NCBI GenBank assembly: GCA_964345555.1
Contig: CAYFRD010000010.1
Span: 1-44,894 of the forward strand
Reading direction: 5' to 3'
Length of the DNA stretch: 44,894 bases
Origin: Peptoniphilus_E sp964345555
GTDB lineage: Bacteria > Bacillota > Clostridia > Tissierellales > Peptoniphilaceae
In this document: piece by piece, positions 24,786-32,861 of the stretch
Numbering within the stretch: position 1 is the stretch's first letter
Layout: every line of letters begins with the position of its first letter
Position numbers and translations under genes: made by a program
Notes under the pieces: model-generated
Database searches by the model: none
Seen by the model: the letters and a program-made list of their open reading frames with translations, nothing else
What the model was told of the DNA's origin: nothing

Positions 24786-25790
24786 ATGAACAGCAATATA
24801 AAAGAAGTATATAAAAATATTTATAAAGTTATAATTCCCTTGAAGGGCAATCCTCTTAAATCCATAAATATTTTCGTAATAAAAAACGGAGACGAGAGTT
24901 TGATAATAGATACGGGATTCAATACGGAAGAAGTTATAGAATACACTGAAAATTACATTCAAAACTTGAACATAGACCTGAATAAATCAACACTTTATAT
25001 AACTCATCTACACTCTGATCATGCCGGACTTGCAAATTTCTTTTTCAAAAGAGGGGCGAAGATATGTATGCCCGAAGTGGACGCACAGTTGATGGATGAC
25101 CTAAGTAAACAAAAGGGCAAGTATTGGAAGAAGATTGAAGGTTTTGCTCATATTGAAGGATTGGGAGTGGACAATTTAAATATCGCGGATCATCCGGGCT
25201 ACAAGTACAGAACTGGCGGATCCTTTGAATATGAACCTAAATTTCCCGGTGATAAGATAAAAATAGGTAATTTTAATTTCGAAGTATTGTCTCTTTCGGG
25301 ACATACTCCCGGCATGTGCGGATTATACGATGCGGATAAAAGCATACTTTTCTGCGGAGATCATATATTGTTTAAAATCACATCAAATATACAATTTTGG
25401 GGTTTTGATTTTGGTGACAGCTTAGGCAAGTACCTGCAAAATATTGAAATTGTAAAAAAATTAAATATAAAACACGTTTTCGGCTCCCATAGGGAGTTGG
25501 TTAAGGATACAAATTCAAGGATAGAGGAAATCTATGCACACCACGAAAAAAGACTCAAAGAAGCTTATAAGGCTCTTAAAGACGGACCTTTAACAGTTAG
25601 AGATGTCACTATAAAAATGAAGTGGGATATCACCGCCAAGGATTGGTCGGAATTTCCCGATTCACAGAAGTGGTTTGCCGTAGGAGAAGCTCATGCTCAT
25701 CTGGAGCACTTGAGATATCTTGGAAAAGTGGATTTTTACGATAAAAATGGAGATGGTGTTTTATACTACTACATTATGGATAAAAAATAA
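24786..25790 (+). CDS. Metallo-beta-lactamase-fold hydrolase
   Basis: This is a 334-residue protein of the MBL superfamily. The di-metal signature HLHSDH (THLHSDHAGLANFF, about residues 75-80) is intact. Further ligands are expected in LSGHTPGMCG and FCGDHILFK, and a late His in FGSHRELV. The C-terminal 90 residues form a winged-helix-like extension (SRIEEIYAHHEKRLKEAYKAL...), seen in several MBL hydrolases. The substrate is unknown. AGGAGGAGG lies just before the ATG. It is monocistronic. Confidence 0.8.
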   Translation: MNSNIKEVYKNIYKVIIPLKGNPLKSINIFVIKNGDESLIIDTGFNTEEVIEYTENYIQNLNIDLNKSTLYITHLHSDHAGLANFFFKRGAKICMPEVDAQLMDDLSKQKGKYWKKIEGFAHIEGLGVDNLNIADHPGYKYRTGGSFEYEPKFPGDKIKIGNFNFEVLSLSGHTPGMCGLYDADKSILFCGDHILFKITSNIQFWGFDFGDSLGKYLQNIEIVKKLNIKHVFGSHRELVKDTNSRIEEIYAHHEKRLKEAYKALKDGPLTVRDVTIKMKWDITAKDWSEFPDSQKWFAVGEAHAHLEHLRYLGKVDFYDKNGDGVLYYYIMDKK

Positions 25791-25859
25791 TTGGCAGAAA
25801 TATTTTTTTTAATCAATTTATAATATATAATTAAATAAAGTAATGCTAAGGAGGCAATT

Positions 25860-26831
25860 ATGGATTTATTAAAAGTTTTGAGAGGGAAGATTACAAAGGC
25901 GAAACCTACTATAGTATTTCCGGAAGGATATGACGTAAGAGTTCTTACAGCAGTTAAACAAATTCAAGATGAAGAGTTGCTTAATCCGATTATTTTGGGA
26001 CCGAGAAAACAAGTTGAATATGCAGCGGATAAATTGGGATATGATTTAGGCGAATTCAACTATATAGATCCTCGTGAATATGAAGAAATTGAAGATTTAA
26101 TTGAAAAGTTGATGGAAAGAAGAAAAGGCAAGTTGGACAGAGAAAAGGCCGAAAAATTAATTTATGATGAAAATTATTTCGGAACCATGCTGGTATACAC
26201 AGGTAAAGCTCAAGGTATGGTATCGGGAGCCGCTCATACCACAGGTGATACTGTAAGACCCGCACTTCAGATCATAAAGACCAAGGAAGGTTACAAGAGA
26301 ACCAGCGGTGCTTTCTTGATGATAAGAGGAGAAGAAACTTACTTAATGGCTGACTGTGCAATAAATATCGAACTTGATGCACAAGGATTGGCTGAAGTGG
26401 CAGTGCTTTCCAATGAAATGGCAAAACAATTCAGTATGGATCCTAAGGTGGCACTTCTTTCTTTCTCGACAAAGGGGTCAGCATCTCACGAACTTGTAGA
26501 CAAAGTTTCAGAAGCTGTCAAGATTGCCAAGGAACTTGATCCAAGTATAAAAGTGGATGGAGAATTCCAATTTGATGCTGCTTTTGTACCTGAAGTAGCG
26601 AAGATTAAAGCACCCAACAGCCCCGTAGCAGGTAATGCAAATGTATTTATATTCCCTTCGCTTGAAGCAGGAAACATCGGATATAAACTTGCACAAAGAT
26701 TCGGCGGATTCAAAGCTATAGGACCTATACTTCAAGGATTGAATGCTCCTGTAAACGACCTGTCAAGAGGAACGACAGCTGAAGAAGTATATTATTTGGC
26801 AATAATTACAGCCGCTCAAACACTTATTTAA
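25860..26831 (+). CDS. pta: Phosphate acetyltransferase
   Basis: This 323-residue enzyme interconverts acetyl-CoA and acetyl phosphate, the first step of the acetate/ATP-yielding pathway. Hallmarks are IVFPEGYDVRVLTA at the N-terminus, GMVSGAAHTTGDTVRPALQIIKT, LLSFSTKGSASH, the segment DGEFQFDAAFVPEVAKIKAP, and the C-terminal GPILQGLNAPVNDLSRG. It is the short clostridial type without the N-terminal regulatory domain. AAGGAGG precedes the ATG. Unusually, ackA is not adjacent within this window. A clean terminator follows. Confidence 0.95.
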   Translation: MDLLKVLRGKITKAKPTIVFPEGYDVRVLTAVKQIQDEELLNPIILGPRKQVEYAADKLGYDLGEFNYIDPREYEEIEDLIEKLMERRKGKLDREKAEKLIYDENYFGTMLVYTGKAQGMVSGAAHTTGDTVRPALQIIKTKEGYKRTSGAFLMIRGEETYLMADCAINIELDAQGLAEVAVLSNEMAKQFSMDPKVALLSFSTKGSASHELVDKVSEAVKIAKELDPSIKVDGEFQFDAAFVPEVAKIKAPNSPVAGNANVFIFPSLEAGNIGYKLAQRFGGFKAIGPILQGLNAPVNDLSRGTTAEEVYYLAIITAAQTLI

Positions 26832-26840
26832 TGATTAAAC

Positions 26841-26872
26841 AAAGGATGTCGGAGAAATTCGACATCCTTTTG
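26841..26872 (+). terminator. Terminator of pta
   Basis: The 11-bp perfect stem AAAGGATGTCG / CGACATCCTTT with an 8-base loop is followed by a T-rich end nine bases after the stop codon. Confidence 0.9.
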
Positions 26873-27208
26873 TATTAGAATCTCTCAGTTAGACTGAGAA
26901 TTCTTTATAATTTTACCGGTAAAAAATTAGCAAAAATACTTAGATTGATAATAAGTATCCGCCAATGTCAAAAATATTAATTAGATATTAATATGACATA
27001 GTTGAGTAATACTCATTTATATTTATTTTTTTAGATTCTGTCTTTCAAGCTTTCCTACTATAATTTTCAAATTTACATTTATTATGATTCTCAAATACGC
27101 TCGATAAATATTAAATTTATTTCAAAGGTCAGAAAGCAGTTTGTAAATGATGGACTAAGCGTATCCTTTCAGGCATTGTTTGTGATATAGGATCTTTGAC
27201 CAAATTAG
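26873..27208. other. Non-coding region between pta and the lipoprotein gene
   Basis: No intact gene is visible. Right behind the pta terminator is a second hairpin (CTCAGT/ACTGAG, 26884-26898, extended by AGAAT/ATTCT). It is followed by the perfect 14-bp palindrome TTTTACCGGTAAAA (26911-26924) and a long AT-rich stretch. At 27119-27160 one frame reads ISKVRKQFVNDGLS, which loosely resembles the helix-turn-helix end of IS630-family transposases and runs into a stop at 27188. It may be a transposase relic. Confidence 0.4.
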
Positions 27209-27240
27209 AAAACCCCCGACTACTACGACAGGGGTTTTGT
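27209..27240. terminator. Terminator of the lipoprotein gene (possibly bidirectional)
   Basis: AAAACCCC (27209-27216) pairs with GGGGTTTT (27231-27238), with a 14-base loop. It lies 12 bases downstream of the minus-strand stop codon. Confidence 0.7.
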
Positions 27241-27252
27241 TTTGATTGTAAT

Positions 27253-27864
27253 TTAATTTGTTTTAGTTAATTTAATTTCAAAATTAAGGGCGGTTATGGA
27301 ATTGCCTTCGCTCTTTAAGATAATTTCACTGTTGTCCGTGGGAGCCTTGGCTCTTTTGGAGTCCTTGTAATAATACTTTCCGTGACTTAAATTCCTCTTT
27401 GCAAGGAGAGATTCCATGACCTGTCTGTTGCCGAAGAATTCGCCGACGATATCCTCTCCGTCTATGGTAATAGTGTATTTTATTTCCTCCACATCTTGAA
27501 TTCCTTCAATGGTATCGCCGGTGTAATTCAAGTAGGTTTCCAATTTATACAGTGGGCGATCGTCTTGCAGGGACAGGTATTCATCGCTGTTTTCACCAAA
27601 TTCGCTCTTTACATCTTCAAGATCTGTATTTGTAAAGGGTGTAATTTTTAAATTTGCATTGAAGTTATCCGTTGAACCTGTAAATTCGTCAAAGGACGCA
27701 TCGGTTTGGTTGTCCATTTCTTCGCCGATTGTATTGTTATTTTCTATATTATTTTTGTTATTTTCCACACTGGTGTTGTTTTCTATATTATTTTCGTTGT
27801 TTTTTTGTCCGCAGGAAGTAAGTATCGTAGCGGATAAAAAAAGCATAAGTATTAATTTCTTCAT
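27253..27864 (-). CDS. Lipoprotein of unknown function
   Basis: The best start has AGAGGTGAG upstream and gives 203 residues. The N-terminus MKKLILMLFLSATILTSCGQ is a lipoprotein signal with lipobox LTSC, so the mature protein would be lipidated on that Cys and face the outside. An asparagine/glutamate-rich low-complexity linker (about residues 22-50) connects to a beta-rich domain (about 60-203), including two charged beta-hairpins. I recognise no family. A perfect dyad overlaps its promoter region, and a terminator follows. Confidence 0.7.
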   Translation of the reverse strand: MKKLILMLFLSATILTSCGQKNNENNIENNTSVENNKNNIENNNTIGEEMDNQTDASFDEFTGSTDNFNANLKITPFTNTDLEDVKSEFGENSDEYLSLQDDRPLYKLETYLNYTGDTIEGIQDVEEIKYTITIDGEDIVGEFFGNRQVMESLLAKRNLSHGKYYYKDSKRAKAPTDNSEIILKSEGNSITALNFEIKLTKTN

Positions 27865-27882
27865 AATCTCACCTCTAATTAA

Positions 27883-27908
27883 TATTATCACAGAAAGATG
27901 TGATAATA
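27883..27908 (-). promoter_or_regulatory. Perfect 10-bp dyad upstream of the lipoprotein gene
   Basis: TATTATCACA (27883-27892) and TGTGATAATA (27899-27908) are separated by GAAAGA. Read on the minus strand, the dyad includes TGTGATAAT, an extended -10-like sequence. It could therefore be an operator over the promoter or a leader hairpin. Confidence 0.45.
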
Positions 27909-27943
27909 AAGTTAAAGACTTGTGAATAATAGATAAGTACCAT

Positions 27944-27975
27944 ATTAAAAAAGCTCGGATAATAAAATCCGAGCT
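27944..27975 (-). terminator. Terminator of the SDR (pseudo)gene
   Basis: The perfect stem AGCTCGGAT / ATCCGAGCT (27952-27960 with 27967-27975) is followed on the minus strand by a run of Ts. Confidence 0.9.
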
Positions 27976-27992
27976 ATATATATCACAAAATA

Positions 27993-28778
27993 TTATAATA
28001 TGTGCTTTCCGCCATTCAGTCTGATTCCCCAGCCCATTATATGAGATGCTACGGGGCTTGCAAGGTATACGGTAGCGGCTGCCACTTCTTCAACTCTTGC
28101 ATATCTTTTGTCCCAAGATGCATCGGCGAAGAATCTTTCTGCTTCTTCGGGAGTCTTTGTATCGCCGAAGGTATTCTTTTCAATTCTTCTCATCATGTCG
28201 GTGTCTACTGCACTGGGTGCTACGAAGTTACAATGGATTCCTGATCCGCCAAGTTCTGTAGCTGCTGTTTTAACTATAGCTGCAACTGCGTGTTTAGATG
28301 CTACATAAGCGCCCATACCCGGTGATCCTACATAGGATCCTTCAGAAGCTATGACAACGATTGAACCTTCTTTCTTTTCAAGCATGTAGGGAATAGCGTA
28401 TTTCATTGTGTAAAGAACTCCGTATACGTTGATGTCGAAAACTCTGTTGTAATTTTCAACAGTTGCGTCCTTTACTTCTTGAACATCTCCATTGTATCCT
28501 GCATTGGGAACAACTGCATAAAGACTTCCGAAGTGTTCTACAGCTTTGTCTACAGCTGCTTTAACTTGTGCCTCGTCAGTTACATCCACTATAAGTCCCA
28601 AAACTCTGTCTTCGCTCGGGTATCCCAGTTCTTCCATTAAAGCGTCCATTTTGTGTTGAGCTGTAGAGGTAAGAACAACCTTTGATCCTTCTTCAATAAA
28701 TTATTTTGCCAGTGCATGTCCGATACCGCCTGTGGCTCCTGTGATAAGAACTACCTTATCCTTTAATTGCAAATCCAT
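27993..28778 (-). pseudogene. Short-chain dehydrogenase/reductase interrupted by one in-frame stop
   Basis: Starting at the ATG at 28778, the frame encodes a normal SDR N-terminus (LITGATGGIGHALAK, the TGxxxGxG cofactor loop) and then hits TAA at 28703-28701, codon 26. The same frame continues without any other defect for 235 codons. It contains the NAG motif (VPNAGYNG), the catalytic YVASK and a C-terminal MGWGIRLNGGKHIL. One base change (for example AAA or CAA to TAA) explains everything. Total length would be about 261 residues, normal for the family. Either the gene is recently inactivated or this is a base-call error in a draft assembly. The downstream part alone would lack the cofactor loop. 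Its substrate is unknown. Confidence 0.8.
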
Positions 28779-28842
28779 TTCCAATTATCCTTTCTAAATT
28801 TTATTTTAAATGTATAAATTATGTGATGAATTTTTCCAATTT

Positions 28843-28848
28843 ATTATA
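28843..28848 (-). promoter_or_regulatory. Extended -10 box of the SDR gene
   Basis: Read on the minus strand, TGTTATAAT gives an extended -10 (TATAAT at 28848-28843) about 65 bases before the start codon. The -35 candidate TTATCA, 16 bases upstream, is weak. Confidence 0.4.
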
Positions 28849-28934
28849 ACATAGAATCAGAGATTGATAAATAATAAATTAACAAATTTTAAGAATTACA
28901 GTAATTTAATATTTTTAATCAAAATTATACTTTT

Positions 28935-28980
28935 ATTATATTTTAAGAAATTTTATCGAGAAAATTTCTTAAAATATAAT
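28935..28980. repeat. Perfect 20-bp inverted repeat with 6-base loop
   Basis: Positions 28935-28954 are the exact reverse complement of 28961-28980, separated by ATCGAG. The arms are almost purely A/T. It is either a very stable AT hairpin in the upstream region of the SDR gene or a cruciform/binding site. Confidence 0.7.
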
Positions 28981-28997
28981 TGAAAATTCTGTATATA

Positions 28998-29030
28998 AAA
29001 AATACCGCAGAAAAACTACGGTATTTTTAT
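28998..29030 (-). terminator. Terminator of thiT
   Basis: AAATACCGCAG (29000-29010) pairs with CTACGGTATTT (29016-29026) with one mismatch and an A5 loop. T/A runs on both sides would allow termination in either direction. Confidence 0.8.
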
Positions 29031-29088
29031 TGGTTTAAACCTAGAGATAAAAATTTGTATAATTTGATTCAAGAATTGTTTACAGTTA

Positions 29089-29619
29089 TTAATTTGAATT
29101 GTTGTGCGGCAGGAGTTTCTTTTCTATAACTCTTTTGTATAAAAACGCCACAACAGGTAGTGATATGGCAAGTTCGACAAGCATAAAACTGTTGTAGAGC
29201 AAAGAGTGCAGCCACGCAGGTTGACCTTCCGGTGCGTACATATAAAATAATGTCACACCGCTTATGAAGTGCATAAGATATCTCAAAAGTATGGCGAAGG
29301 TGGTGCCCAGCATTGCAATTTTAAAACTTTTGTTGAAGAATCCTGCCACTCCCAACAGACCGAAGGCCAGAATATAGTCTATGATTATAGACATCGGGTG
29401 CAACATCACTCCGCCCAGGATAAATTGGAAGAATCCGTAGACTGTGCAGGCCAAAATACCGTACTTGGGTCCCCACAATAAACTGTAAAAAATTACGGGA
29501 ACCATGCTTGCGACGGTGACGGATCCGCCCTGCGGCATTTCAAGAAATTTCGCATAGGACAGGATTTGTGACAGTGCAATCATTATTCCCGCTTGAGTTA
29601 AAGCTTTCGTTTTGTTCAT
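29089..29619 (-). CDS. thiT: Thiamine transporter ThiT (ECF S-component)
   Basis: This 176-residue, six-helix membrane protein is the substrate-binding component of an energy-coupling-factor importer for thiamine. The family features WGPKYGILACTVYGFFQFILGG and the late YAPEGQPAWLHSLLYN segment are present. The start at 29619 has AGGTGA five bases upstream. The TPP riboswitch immediately upstream confirms the substrate. The shared ATPase module (EcfAA'T) is not in this window. Confidence 0.92.
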   Translation of the reverse strand: MNKTKALTQAGIMIALSQILSYAKFLEMPQGGSVTVASMVPVIFYSLLWGPKYGILACTVYGFFQFILGGVMLHPMSIIIDYILAFGLLGVAGFFNKSFKIAMLGTTFAILLRYLMHFISGVTLFYMYAPEGQPAWLHSLLYNSFMLVELAISLPVVAFLYKRVIEKKLLPHNNSN

Positions 29620-29624
29620 AAAAA

Positions 29625-29646
29625 TCACCTTTCAAAGAATAGGTGA
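29625..29646 (-). promoter_or_regulatory. Ribosome-site sequestering hairpin of thiT
   Basis: TCACCT (29646-29641), at the 3' edge of the riboswitch, is exactly complementary to the thiT ribosome binding site AGGTGA (29630-29625), leaving a 10-base loop. It partly overlaps the strand that closes riboswitch stem P1. This suggests translational control. Confidence 0.6.
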
Positions 29647-29724
29647 GAAGACATTCGCTACGCCGGCATTATCCGGATCAGCTTAAAGGGTCGAATATTA
29701 ATTCCTCTCAGCGCCTGCTCCCCT
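29642..29724 (-). ncRNA. TPP (THI-box) riboswitch
   Basis: The conserved core is clear on the minus strand: GGGGAGC...GCTGAGAGG, then GACCCTTTAAGCTGATCC, then GGATAATGCCGGCGTAGCGA. GGGGAG at the 5' end pairs with CTTCTC at the 3' end as P1. It controls thiT, repressing it when thiamine pyrophosphate is bound. Confidence 0.96.
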
Positions 29725-29731
29725 AAATATT

Positions 29732-29760
29732 TATTTAAGCATTCAAGATGTTGAGCTCAA
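29732..29760 (-). promoter_or_regulatory. Candidate promoter of the riboswitch-thiT unit inside the upstream gene
   Basis: On the minus strand: TTGAGC (29760-29755), a 17-base spacer and TAAATA (29737-29732). The -10 overlaps the stop codon of the preceding regulator gene and would place the start at about the first base of the riboswitch. Confidence 0.45.
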
Positions 29761-32755
29761 ATACATCTCTGTGCTTATCTAAATATTTTATAGCTTCATC
29801 TCTGTAATGTAAAGTGCTTTCCGTAAGTATTTCTTTGAAAAGTGCTTCTATCTCTTTATTTTCATCGGCGAAATTCGATATATAGTACATTGCAAAATTC
29901 ACTGTTCCCACATCTCTGGGGTCTTTCATGGTGTTTACCACATTCAGTGCATTGGTCATACAGCACAGAGCATCATCGTAGTTTTTGAGTCTGAGTTCCG
30001 TCAGTGCCATGTAGGCATCCAGCACCGTTCTCTTCCAGAAGGAATCGAACTGACCGTAGAGACTGTAGGCGGCATTGAAGTATTTCTTTGAATTTTCCAA
30101 GTCGTTTAAGGAAAAATAGGTTTTGCCAGTGTTTATATAGAAGATCGAAAGGGAGGACAGAGCATTTTTATCCTTGGACAATTTGATAGCAGATTGGAAC
30201 ATTTCAATGGCTTCTTCATACTTGCCGGTGGATTTTCTAAGTTCGCCTATGTAGTTGTAGGCGGCTGCTATATTTATTGAGTACTTGTTTGCCACTTCCT
30301 TGGTGACTGTGAGAGTGTTTATGGATTCGTTGAGCAGTTGTTCGGCTGTGTAGTAGTTTCCGATCATCATGTTGTATAGTCCCTTGAGTCTTAGAAGTAT
30401 GCCTATTTCTTTGTGGTAGTTGCACTTGACCGCCAAGTTCAAAGCGAGCTCTATATACTCGATCATCTCTTTGGGATTGTTGGTCTGTATGTTGTAGAAT
30501 ATGAACTGCTTGTATCCCTCGATTATATAGTCCTGATTGTTGATCTCTGCCGCCTTGTTTATGACATATCTTATGTCTTTTAAACCGTCTTTGTAATTTC
30601 CGTCTCTTATCAGGTAACGTCCCTTCATGTAGAAGAATTCCATCTCTAATAAGTTCATTTCTTCGGGAGATTCCACAGTTCGCAAATCCTTGAAGTTCTC
30701 CATTATATTTTCAAATATTTCGTTGATTCTGTCCCTGGAAATATAAATATTTTCCTTTTCCGATTCCTGAATGGTGAGAATTGGGAACATCTCATGGGAG
30801 AAATTCAAGTAGTAATTAAGCGTTTCAATTTTATATTTAAGAGTTTTAAGCTGTTCGCCCGACTTTCCGAAGTGGTAGACTAATTTAGAATAAATATAGG
30901 GCGTTTTTTTATTTCGTTTGAGTCTTGATTCAAAGATTTCGCCGATTTTTTTGTGTATGATCTTCTTCTTTGAGTCCGGCTGGATCATGTAGATGTACTC
31001 TCGCAGTTTTGAATGAGTAAATATCACGCTGATCCTGTTGGTGTGGTTTATTTCTTTTAGAATATTTCTGTTTTCAAGTTCCTCCAAAAGTTTGATTGTG
31101 TCGTATTCGTCGAGTTTTACAATTTCTGAAAGTATGTCCAGATCCGCTTCATCGTAGAAAAAACTAACGGAATTCAAAATATTAAGTTCATCCTCCGAAA
31201 GATATAAAAACCTGGATTTTATGGTGTCTACCATCTTTGAACTCATTATGTCTATGTCACTGTCGGACTTGAGCAGATTTATGTATTCGGATAGGAAAAA
31301 GGGGTTGCCTTCGCTTTCGGAATATATTTTTTTAATTATAGCATCTTCAAATTCCGTATCGGGTAGAGCCTTTTCCAAGAAGTTTTTGGAGTTTTCAAAA
31401 TCAAATCTGTCCAATTTTATCTTTTCTATTTGATTGTATCTTTGCAGTGAAGTGACAAGATCTTCCAATGCTTGATTGTGTTGAGTTCTCGCAGTTAGGA
31501 AGAATACCACTTCGTTTTTCAAGTGGAGCATTACAGAAGTCAAAAGTTTTATGGATATTTTGTTCATCCATTGCATATCTTCAAAGATTATGACTAGCCT
31601 CTGCCTTTCATTTATCTTTCTCAAAACTTCCACTAAAGTTAAAGAGATCATTTCGCAGTTAATGATGTCTGTAGATTCCAAGATTTCCGGCTCCAATACA
31701 TTTCTGTTCATACGTGGGAGCACCTCTGAAATCGCCTTTGATAAAAATCCTGTAAGTTCTATTCCTAAACTCTTCATGGCTTTGCTGACCTTGTCAGTCA
31801 ATACGGAAAAAGCTCTCAAAGAATAATCCTTTTCCGCTTGGTAGCAGAAAGATTCAATGATCACAAAATCATCTTTCTTATTTTTAAATACCTTTTCCTT
31901 TAGTGAGGATTTCCCGCTTCCGGCCTCTCCTGAAAGTAATATGGATTTTGCAGTTCCGTCTTCACGGTAGGTCTTCAGTATTTTTTCAATGGTGGCTATC
32001 TCCTGATATCTTCCGTAGTAAAAATCTTCGGATAATTTCTTTTTAGTGTTGTCCAAGTCGATTTGATCTATGGATTTGTCGTATATTTTTTTGGTTTCAG
32101 CATCGGGAGTCACGCCCAGCTCGTTGTTGAGCAGTTTGGACAGGTCGTGATAAGTTTCCACAACCTTTACGTTGCGACCAGTATTTTGGTAGAATTTCAT
32201 CAAAAGTCTGAAATTCTTTTCGTCGAATTCATCCAGTTGAATGAGATCGTTTATTCTCTGTTCGATATTGTCATAGTTTTCGCAGTCGATATCTCTCTCA
32301 ATAGCTGTGAAAGCCTCGGATGTAAATTTGTCCTGAAGGGCGGATCTGTTCTTAATAATCCAGTACTCATAATTCTCTGCATCCTTTAAGAAAAACCCCT
32401 GTAAAAAATCTCCCTTGTAAAGTTCCAAATTGTTTTTAGGATCCTTGAGAAAAATATCCACGTCGGAGTCGATATTCAACTGGTCATTCAATATAAGTAC
32501 CGATTTTTTAGGAGAAATTATAAAATCCAGACCTATGCATTTTTTTGCTTGGTACAGTGCATTTCTCAGATTTTTCTTGGCGATTCTTTCATTCTCGTCT
32601 GGCCATAACAAACCTGCCATCTCATCTCTCGAAACTATTTTATTCACTAAAATATAATATATTAATGCATTGATTTTGGCGTAGGGGAAGAAAATCTTTT
32701 CTCCGTCTTTTAAAATTTGTGGGCTTCCAAATAACTTTGCATAAATTTTTTCCAT
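29735..32755 (-). CDS. SARP/BTAD-type transcriptional regulator with AAA/STAND ATPase and TPR repeats
   Basis: This is a regulator of about 1006 residues. The chosen ATG has AAGGAT upstream; in-frame starts further 5' lack a ribosome site. Residues 1-100 form an OmpR/SARP-like winged helix (INALIYYILVNKIVSRDEMAGLLWPDENE...KKNLRNALYQAKK). A bacterial transcriptional activator domain follows to about 245. An ATPase has Walker A LLSGEAGSGKSS (near 272-283) and Walker B LVIIFEDMQW (near 386-395). Helical TPR-like repeats run from about 640 to the end (for example YNYIGELRKSTGKYEEAIEMFQSAI). Such proteins are signal-gated activators of neighbouring genes. The divergent transporter-hutH pair is the obvious target, but this is not shown. 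Confidence 0.85.
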   Translation of the reverse strand: MEKIYAKLFGSPQILKDGEKIFFPYAKINALIYYILVNKIVSRDEMAGLLWPDENERIAKKNLRNALYQAKKCIGLDFIISPKKSVLILNDQLNIDSDVDIFLKDPKNNLELYKGDFLQGFFLKDAENYEYWIIKNRSALQDKFTSEAFTAIERDIDCENYDNIEQRINDLIQLDEFDEKNFRLLMKFYQNTGRNVKVVETYHDLSKLLNNELGVTPDAETKKIYDKSIDQIDLDNTKKKLSEDFYYGRYQEIATIEKILKTYREDGTAKSILLSGEAGSGKSSLKEKVFKNKKDDFVIIESFCYQAEKDYSLRAFSVLTDKVSKAMKSLGIELTGFLSKAISEVLPRMNRNVLEPEILESTDIINCEMISLTLVEVLRKINERQRLVIIFEDMQWMNKISIKLLTSVMLHLKNEVVFFLTARTQHNQALEDLVTSLQRYNQIEKIKLDRFDFENSKNFLEKALPDTEFEDAIIKKIYSESEGNPFFLSEYINLLKSDSDIDIMSSKMVDTIKSRFLYLSEDELNILNSVSFFYDEADLDILSEIVKLDEYDTIKLLEELENRNILKEINHTNRISVIFTHSKLREYIYMIQPDSKKKIIHKKIGEIFESRLKRNKKTPYIYSKLVYHFGKSGEQLKTLKYKIETLNYYLNFSHEMFPILTIQESEKENIYISRDRINEIFENIMENFKDLRTVESPEEMNLLEMEFFYMKGRYLIRDGNYKDGLKDIRYVINKAAEINNQDYIIEGYKQFIFYNIQTNNPKEMIEYIELALNLAVKCNYHKEIGILLRLKGLYNMMIGNYYTAEQLLNESINTLTVTKEVANKYSINIAAAYNYIGELRKSTGKYEEAIEMFQSAIKLSKDKNALSSLSIFYINTGKTYFSLNDLENSKKYFNAAYSLYGQFDSFWKRTVLDAYMALTELRLKNYDDALCCMTNALNVVNTMKDPRDVGTVNFAMYYISNFADENKEIEALFKEILTESTLHYRDEAIKYLDKHRDVFELNILNA

Positions 32756-32832
32756 AGCATATCCTTTCATAAAAATATCTACATTATAAATATTGTAAAC
32801 AATGTAAATAAATTGTTTTATATCTAAATATA

Positions 32833-32861
32833 AATATAATTCAATAAAAATCAACTGTCAA
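32833..32861 (-). promoter_or_regulatory. Promoter of the SARP-like regulator
   Basis: On the minus strand: TTGACA (32861-32856), 17-base spacer, TATATT (32838-32833). The leader would be about 70 bases and contains two mutually exclusive small stems built on ATTGT/ACAAT and AAACAAT/ATTGTTT. Confidence 0.7.

Larger units (their letters stand above)
28779..29088. other. Non-coding region between thiT and the SDR gene
   Basis: No gene is visible. The region holds the SDR promoter, a perfect 20-bp inverted repeat (28935-28980) and the thiT terminator (28998-29030). The remainder is AT-rich without recognisable features. Confidence 0.6.

Noticed and set aside
27926..27939. 14-base match ATAATAGATAAGTA shared with 3283-3296, the edge of the inverted-repeat element
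   Set aside because: The match is AT-rich and short enough to occur by chance in 45 kb, and no second terminal repeat is found nearby.
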